A stretch of DNA of 64,000 bases. Origin: Thermomicrobiales bacterium (GTDB lineage Bacteria; Chloroflexota; Chloroflexia; Thermomicrobiales; UBA6265). Both the position numbers and the translations under genes were made by a program. The stretch covers positions 85,551 to 149,550 of the forward strand of contig JAMLHN010000004.1 of assembly GCA_023957115.1 (NCBI GenBank), written 5' to 3'. The notes under the pieces were generated by a model. The model was not told the origin of the DNA, did not search any database, and saw only the letters and a list, made by a program, of their open reading frames with translations. Below are positions 60,488-64,000 of this stretch, in pieces. Within the stretch, counting starts at the first letter, position 1. Each line of letters starts with the position of its first letter.

Positions 60488-60566
60488 CTCCGGATCGAGC
60501 CGAACACCGTCGCTGGCTACGAGGCGTTCGGGAAGGTGCTGGAACTGCTCGATCAGGGATAAGGAC
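60488..60566 (+). repeat. Direct repeat R2 (duplicated 3' end of LLM gene)
   Basis: A fragment repeating the last ~70 bp of the LLM gene and its stop (59550-59627). No coding sequence of the LLM gene precedes it, so it is a gene fragment. With R1 it brackets the first Phd-PIN cassette. Confidence 0.92.
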
Positions 60567-60604
60567 TACGGTCGTTGTTTTTCGGAACTCGGCTTGGGCC
60601 GTCG

Positions 60605-61054
60605 CTACGTCGGCATTTGTTCGAAGAGTTCGAGGAACTCTCGTGCCGTCAGGATTCTGGGGCGTTCCAGCTGATCTCTGATATCCAAGAGATCTCGATC
60701 TCCTGAGACGATGTAGTCGGCATCAGTGTCGTACGCCATTTCCAGAAGGTAGTTGTCCTTGCGGTCTCGGAGGAGGTGGAGAACTTCCGCGTCCGGATCA
60801 CGATACGAAGGTATCGATACCTCCTCGATCAGCGAGATGAGGACTTCCAGGTCTTCATCAGAGATACGAGCGCGAAGCGTTGGCTTGTGCTCGACCGATT
60901 TCCGGATCTCCGCAATCAGTCGATCAGATCGCACCAACCGGTATCGACCTGACGAGATCGATTCAAAGGTCTGAACAATGGTTCCGCTGCTGTCATTCGC
61001 CACGAGCAGATAGCTGATGAAGATGTTGGCATCGACAACAACGCGAGGGACCAT
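60605..61054 (-). CDS. PIN-domain toxin, second module
   Basis: 149 residues, PIN fold: VVVDANIFISYLLVANDSSG, EIRKSVEHKPTLRARISDED, RKDNYLLEMAYDTDADYIVSGDRDLLDIRDQL. ATG 61054 is preferred to TTG 61057, which directly adjoins the antitoxin stop. About 40 bp separate its end from repeat R2. Confidence 0.88.
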   Translation of the reverse strand: MVPRVVVDANIFISYLLVANDSSGTIVQTFESISSGRYRLVRSDRLIAEIRKSVEHKPTLRARISDEDLEVLISLIEEVSIPSYRDPDAEVLHLLRDRKDNYLLEMAYDTDADYIVSGDRDLLDIRDQLERPRILTAREFLELFEQMPT

Positions 61055-61057
61055 CAA

Positions 61058-61387
61058 CTATTCTGCGTAGCGGACAATGCCCTTCTCGAAGAGGGCATCT
61101 ACTGCATCGCGCACAATCTCATCTGCAATTTGCTTGGCCTGTTCCGATGTGAGATCCGTGTTCTTTGCGAGCACTCTTGAGCGAAGCCCCCGAGCTCGCT
61201 CGAGCCAAACCCGTCGTCGCTCCTCTTCTTCCAACTCAGACAATCGCTCGAGCTGTTGGAGCGGAACAATGGCGACTCTCGGCTGTCCGTGACTCTCCAC
61301 AATGATCGGTTCTCCGTCGTCGATCACTTGCTGCGTGACCGAACCAAAATTGACTTTGGCTTCAGTTGCTGAGATGGTCCGAACCAT
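61058..61387 (-). CDS. Phd/YefM-type antitoxin, second module
   Basis: 109 residues. VRTISATEAKVNFGSVTQQVIDDGEPIIVESHGQPRVAIVPLQQLERL is the Phd/YefM fold; the tail (EEEERRRVWLERARGLRSRVL) is helical and charged. GGAGG 5 bp upstream fixes ATG 61387. The upstream region holds repeated ATCGATC sites. Confidence 0.88.
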   Translation of the reverse strand: MVRTISATEAKVNFGSVTQQVIDDGEPIIVESHGQPRVAIVPLQQLERLSELEEEERRRVWLERARGLRSRVLAKNTDLTSEQAKQIADEIVRDAVDALFEKGIVRYAE

Positions 61388-61403
61388 ACCGGCCTCCAGG
61401 AGA

Positions 61404-61449
61404 AATCGATCAACGTATCGATCAAAAGAGTAATCGATCCTTTGATCAA
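61404..61449. promoter_or_regulatory. Repeated ATCGATC sites upstream of the second Phd-PIN module
   Basis: AATCGATCAA (61404-61413), TATCGATCAA (61416-61425), AATCGATCC (61432-61440) and TTTGATCAA (61441-61449) lie just upstream of the antitoxin. The repeats overlap the end of the third PIN gene and fit autoregulation. Confidence 0.68.
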
Positions 61450-61937
61450 TTTGCAGGAGTCCTGGAAACGGCGAGGGCGTCTCGGCTCCGGGGTGATTGC
61501 GAGCCGTGCACAGAAAACATTCCCAGGAACTCGGTGACGGTGAGGATTCCTGGTTGGGACAAGCTGTCGCGGATATCCAGAATGTCGCGATCGCCGGTGA
61601 CCAGGTAGTCAGCACGTCCCATTACACACGCGGTCAACAGAAAATCGTCTCCCCTGTCGCGAAACACGCGGGGAATGGGATCCGCGCTTGGCCGGATGAT
61701 CTCCGCGATGTTCCGAAGAAGCTGAACAAAACGCCGAGCTTGCTCATCCGAAATCGCAGGATGGAAGGATTGTTTACGCTCCCAAACGTCGAGAAGCTCC
61801 CCAAGCACTTCCTCCGGGACGAGCATGGAGTACTCGTTCCGAATGGCACAGTTCACGAGCTCGGCTATGGGTGCCGAGGGCCGTGCAACTGCCAGCAACG
61901 CGCTGAACAATACATTTGTGTCAATGAGTGCCCGCAC
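61446..61937 (-). CDS. PIN-domain toxin, third module
   Basis: 163 residues, PIN fold: RALIDTNVLFSALLAVARPSAP, EEVLGELLDVWERKQSFHPAI, RGDDFLLTACVMGRADYLVTGDRDILDIRDSL. The C-terminus is extended (SVHGSQSPRSRDALAVSRTPAN), and its stop codon lies inside the operator repeats of the next module. It follows its antitoxin at 6 bp. Confidence 0.87.
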   Translation of the reverse strand: MRALIDTNVLFSALLAVARPSAPIAELVNCAIRNEYSMLVPEEVLGELLDVWERKQSFHPAISDEQARRFVQLLRNIAEIIRPSADPIPRVFRDRGDDFLLTACVMGRADYLVTGDRDILDIRDSLSQPGILTVTEFLGMFSVHGSQSPRSRDALAVSRTPAN

Positions 61938-61943
61938 TGATCG

Positions 61944-62276
61944 CTATCGTTGCTCGAAGCGATGCCAAGCCTTTTGGACTACGGCATCCATAACAGCGTC
62001 GCTGAGTTCCTGCACCATCTGATCCGCTTCGTCTGGAGTCATCCCAGCCTGTCGTTCGGCCAAGCTTTCGCGCAGTTGTCGAAACTCTTCGAGCAACTCC
62101 GCACGACGCTTCTTTTCTTTCGCCTCACGAAGCAGGCGAAGGTCCTCGATCGAGATGATTGCCGCGGCCGGTACCCCGTGGTGTTCGATAACACGGATCT
62201 CGTCGTCCTGCCGGACCTCGCGAAGCACCGCTCCGAGACTGTTCTTCAGCTCACTTGCGCTAATCGCCTTTTCCAA
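61944..62276 (-). CDS. Phd-type antitoxin, third module
   Basis: 110 residues, TTG start. EKAISASELKNSLGAVLREVRQDDEIRVIEHHGVPAAAIISIEDLRLL is the Phd fold, followed by KEKKRRAELLEEFRQLRESLAERQAGMTPDEADQMVQELSDAV. Preceded by an array of GTAC-centred sites and followed by the PIN gene. Confidence 0.85.
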   Translation of the reverse strand: MEKAISASELKNSLGAVLREVRQDDEIRVIEHHGVPAAAIISIEDLRLLREAKEKKRRAELLEEFRQLRESLAERQAGMTPDEADQMVQELSDAVMDAVVQKAWHRFEQR

Positions 62277-62294
62277 TGGATCACCCCGGATGAA

Positions 62295-62323
62295 TCGTAC
62301 AAAATATCGTACGAAATAGTACG
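62295..62323. promoter_or_regulatory. GTAC-centred site array upstream of the third Phd-PIN module
   Basis: TCGTAC at 62295-62300 and 62307-62312 and AGTACG at 62318-62323 place GTAC centres 12 and 10 bp apart within A/T-rich DNA, about 20-45 bp upstream of the antitoxin start. Confidence 0.65.
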
Positions 62324-62479
62324 CGATTTATCGGACGATAGTTTGTTTGGGACCGCTGTTTCCGGAACGGCGTCCACGCCCGGACCACATGCGAGCGCCT
62401 CCGGTGGGACGTTTCCGGCCCAACCGGAGGCACAACCCCCGCAGAAAAGATGATTAGTCACTGATCATGTGACGGCTCT

Positions 62480-63427
62480 TTAGTCGGCCGGCGGTCCTCC
62501 GGGGCCGTCCTGACCACCATCCGGGGGAGGACCACCCGGCCCCTCGCCCCCGCCGCCAGGTCCACCCTGACCGCCGCCCATGCCTTCGGCCGAGACGTTC
62601 TGGGGATCGACGCTGATGCTAATGGTGCCGGTGAAACCATCGGTCAGCCAATCATCCGAGACCGGCTGCACATCGAGGAAGAACCCAGGCTCGTCGTCGT
62701 GATCACCAAGGATATTGTCTTCTTCATTGGTAGTACGCAGGTCGTCCTGGCGACCGGCATAGGGTTCCAGCTGAAGCACCTGATCGGTGATCGCGTCGTC
62801 GAAGAAGAGCTGGCCGGTATGGATGGTCTGGCCACCGTCGTAAGTCTTGCCAGCTTCGCCGTCTTCCACCACCTTCATATGAATGTGAATCGTCCGGCTG
62901 AGGTACCAACCGGGATAGATCGTCTCGAATTCGGCCACACCGGTTTCATCAGTCAGCTGGATACCACGCAGAAAGCGCAGATCGGCCGCTTCCTCCATCA
63001 GCGCCGGGTCAGCATCCGGACCGGGGTTGTTCCCCTCGACCCCGGAGTAGTAGCCATGCGCATCGCAATGCCAGATATCGACCGCGGCATTGGTGAGCGG
63101 CTGGCAGGTGGTCGCATTGTTGACCAGGATCTTCAATCGCAACGGGGCGCCAGGGCGGCCATCGGTAATGTCCTGGCGGATCAGGTCGCCGTCGAGAAAG
63201 TACGGTCCTTCGGTCAGCTCCGGGGTCAGCACACAAGCATTCACGCTCGTGCTATCCGTACCCGTGCCCGGGGTGGCGCCTTCCTGAGCCAGAACGCCGA
63301 GCTTCGACGCTCCAACGCCGGCCGCCGCGACGGCGCCGGCCGCCAGCACGGTCCGCCGGGTTGCCAGAACATGCGCCGATGTAACGACTGGGGATGTGTT
63401 CGATTGCGAGTCAACTGAATGGGTCAT
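62480..63427 (-). CDS. Intradiol ring-cleavage dioxygenase-like protein, exported
   Basis: 315 residues. A hydrophobic export segment with an RR pair (ATRRTVLAAGAVAAAGVGAS) leads to a mature start EGATPGTGTDS. The intradiol dioxygenase beta-fold follows: LTPELTEGPYFLDGDLIR, VDIWHCDAHGYYSGVEG (Tyr ligand), YPGWYLSRTIHIHMKV (Tyr and two His), the Fe(III) site of catechol 1,2- and protocatechuate-type enzymes. The C-terminus is a Gly/Pro-rich tail (about 40 residues). GGAGGAA precedes ATG 63427. Exported intradiol proteins are known in several soil bacteria, but the substrate here is unknown. Confidence 0.88.
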   Translation of the reverse strand: MTHSVDSQSNTSPVVTSAHVLATRRTVLAAGAVAAAGVGASKLGVLAQEGATPGTGTDSTSVNACVLTPELTEGPYFLDGDLIRQDITDGRPGAPLRLKILVNNATTCQPLTNAAVDIWHCDAHGYYSGVEGNNPGPDADPALMEEAADLRFLRGIQLTDETGVAEFETIYPGWYLSRTIHIHMKVVEDGEAGKTYDGGQTIHTGQLFFDDAITDQVLQLEPYAGRQDDLRTTNEEDNILGDHDDEPGFFLDVQPVSDDWLTDGFTGTISISVDPQNVSAEGMGGGQGGPGGGGEGPGGPPPDGGQDGPGGPPAD

Positions 63428-63658
63428 ACGTGCAATTCCTCCGTGATGGTTCCGAGGTCGTATCTCCAACACGCAGAATAGTAGATTCCATCCAACGGAG
63501 TTTCTGATGAATACGCTGGGAATTTGCTTGGAAGCCGAACGAGACGTTGCCTGGCGGAGGACTCGTCATGTGACGCGGCACTTTCTATACTTGCCGAACA
63601 TTCTCGACCGCCGGTCGAATCTGGTTCGATTGGCTTTGTAGCGCCTCAGATAGACGTG

Positions 63659-64000
63659 ATGTTCGATCCTTCGTCAGCCTCTTCCCTGCGTGCCCGGCTC
63701 AGCATTCCGCTGGGCGGGGTTTTCACGCTCTTCGCGCTCTTCGCGATCCTGGCCGAAGGGGTTGTGCTGGATGGACGCACCTGGCTCGACCGCACCACCA
63801 GTCTGCACATTCGGGAGTACGCCACCTCGGACCGAACCGAAGCGGTTCGCGCCATTACCGAACTGGGATCCAGTTGGTTCGCAGCCATCGTCTGTGGTGG
63901 AATCCTGCTTTGGCTGATCTGGAGCCGACGGTGGAGCACGGCGATTGCCATTGGCGGAATCTTCGTTTTCGCCAAGGTTCTGGAAACCACGCTCAAGCTG
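63659..64000 (+). CDS. PAP2-type phosphatase/membrane protein, N-terminal part (3' truncated by window)
   Basis: 114 codons visible with no stop before the window ends. The start MFDPSSASSLRARL is followed by a membrane helix (IPLGGVFTLFALFAILAEG), a loop with LDRTTSLHIREYATSDRTEAV, a second helix (WFAAIVCGGILLWLIW) and a third (TAIAIGGIFVFAKVLE). The pattern TTLKL at the end is where the KxxxxxRP phosphatase motif of PAP2 proteins usually begins. Assigned to the PAP2 superfamily from this layout; the catalytic motifs lie beyond the window. Confidence 0.65.
   Translation, partial: MFDPSSASSLRARLSIPLGGVFTLFALFAILAEGVVLDGRTWLDRTTSLHIREYATSDRTEAVRAITELGSSWFAAIVCGGILLWLIWSRRWSTAIAIGGIFVFAKVLETTLKL

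Noticed and set aside
60182-60562. Plus-strand frame ending in the LLM C-terminal sequence
   Set aside because: The final 22 residues come from repeat R2, but the rest is antisense to the Phd antitoxin; it is not a functional gene.

Overview
The window looks like a chromosomal segment of a high-GC, free-living, heterotrophic bacterium, most likely Chloroflexota of the Thermomicrobia/Thermomicrobiales type. This is an inference from gene content: many peptide-type (SBP_bac_5 / DppBC) ABC importers with twin-arginine substrate-binding proteins, several luciferase-like (LLM, F420/FMN type) oxidoreductases, secreted proteins whose mature N-termini are rich in A-T-P, and frequent GTG/TTG starts. 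No rRNA, tRNA, CRISPR array or phage gene was recognised.

Layout. 2-5252 (+): importer operon (binding protein cut by the window edge, two permeases, OsmC-like protein, M29/NicX-like metalloenzyme) with a complete ISAs1-family element (489-1744) inserted one base-pair step after the binding-protein stop. 5372-10725 (-): gamma-glutamyltransferase plus a second importer whose binding protein carries an in-frame stop and whose DppC has a frameshift, so this operon appears to be decaying. 10850-18060: DinB-like protein, amidinotransferase-fold hydrolase, an AbrB/PIN pair with frameshifted toxin, a solitary HigA, a divergent AraC/NmrA pair around a perfect inverted repeat, and an Xre antitoxin-like protein coupled to a membrane protein with a degenerate site-2-protease motif. 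18531-25273 (+): sugar-isomerase-like protein, LacI regulator, third importer and M20 peptidase. 25300-27768 (-): Xre-RES toxin-antitoxin pair, VOC protein, Phd-PIN pair. 27909-36303: LLM oxidoreductases, an enolase-superfamily dehydratase, a GMC dehydrogenase with its small subunit, and a MarR regulator divergent from an unusual LLM-FAD oxidase fusion. 36490-40537: secreted alpha/beta hydrolase and a Tet(M)-like ribosomal protection GTPase. 41071-49479 (+): a tight GntR-headed operon (importer, DUF3830-like protein, second gamma-glutamyltransferase, SDR, threonine-synthase-like PLP enzyme). 49763-58482: fifth importer, an orphan siderophore/cobalamin-type binding protein, an NtaA-type monooxygenase and, on the other strand, the only DppD/DppF ATPase pair in the window. 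58674-62276: LLM gene followed by three consecutive Phd-PIN toxin-antitoxin cassettes, the first bracketed by a 79-bp direct repeat made from the 3' end of the LLM gene. 62480-64000: intradiol dioxygenase-like protein and the start of a PAP2 protein.

How it fits together. The window is dominated by scavenging modules: each importer set is linked to a different intracellular hydrolase or catabolic enzyme (M29-like, GGT, M20, GGT/SDR/PLP) and often to its own regulator. Five binding-protein/permease sets share a single visible ATPase pair, suggesting shared ATPases. Regulators sit next to convincing palindromic operators (AraC, LacI, MarR, GntR, Phd, Xre). Intergenic DNA carries heptameric tandem repeats and a dispersed element, and toxin-antitoxin modules are abundant.
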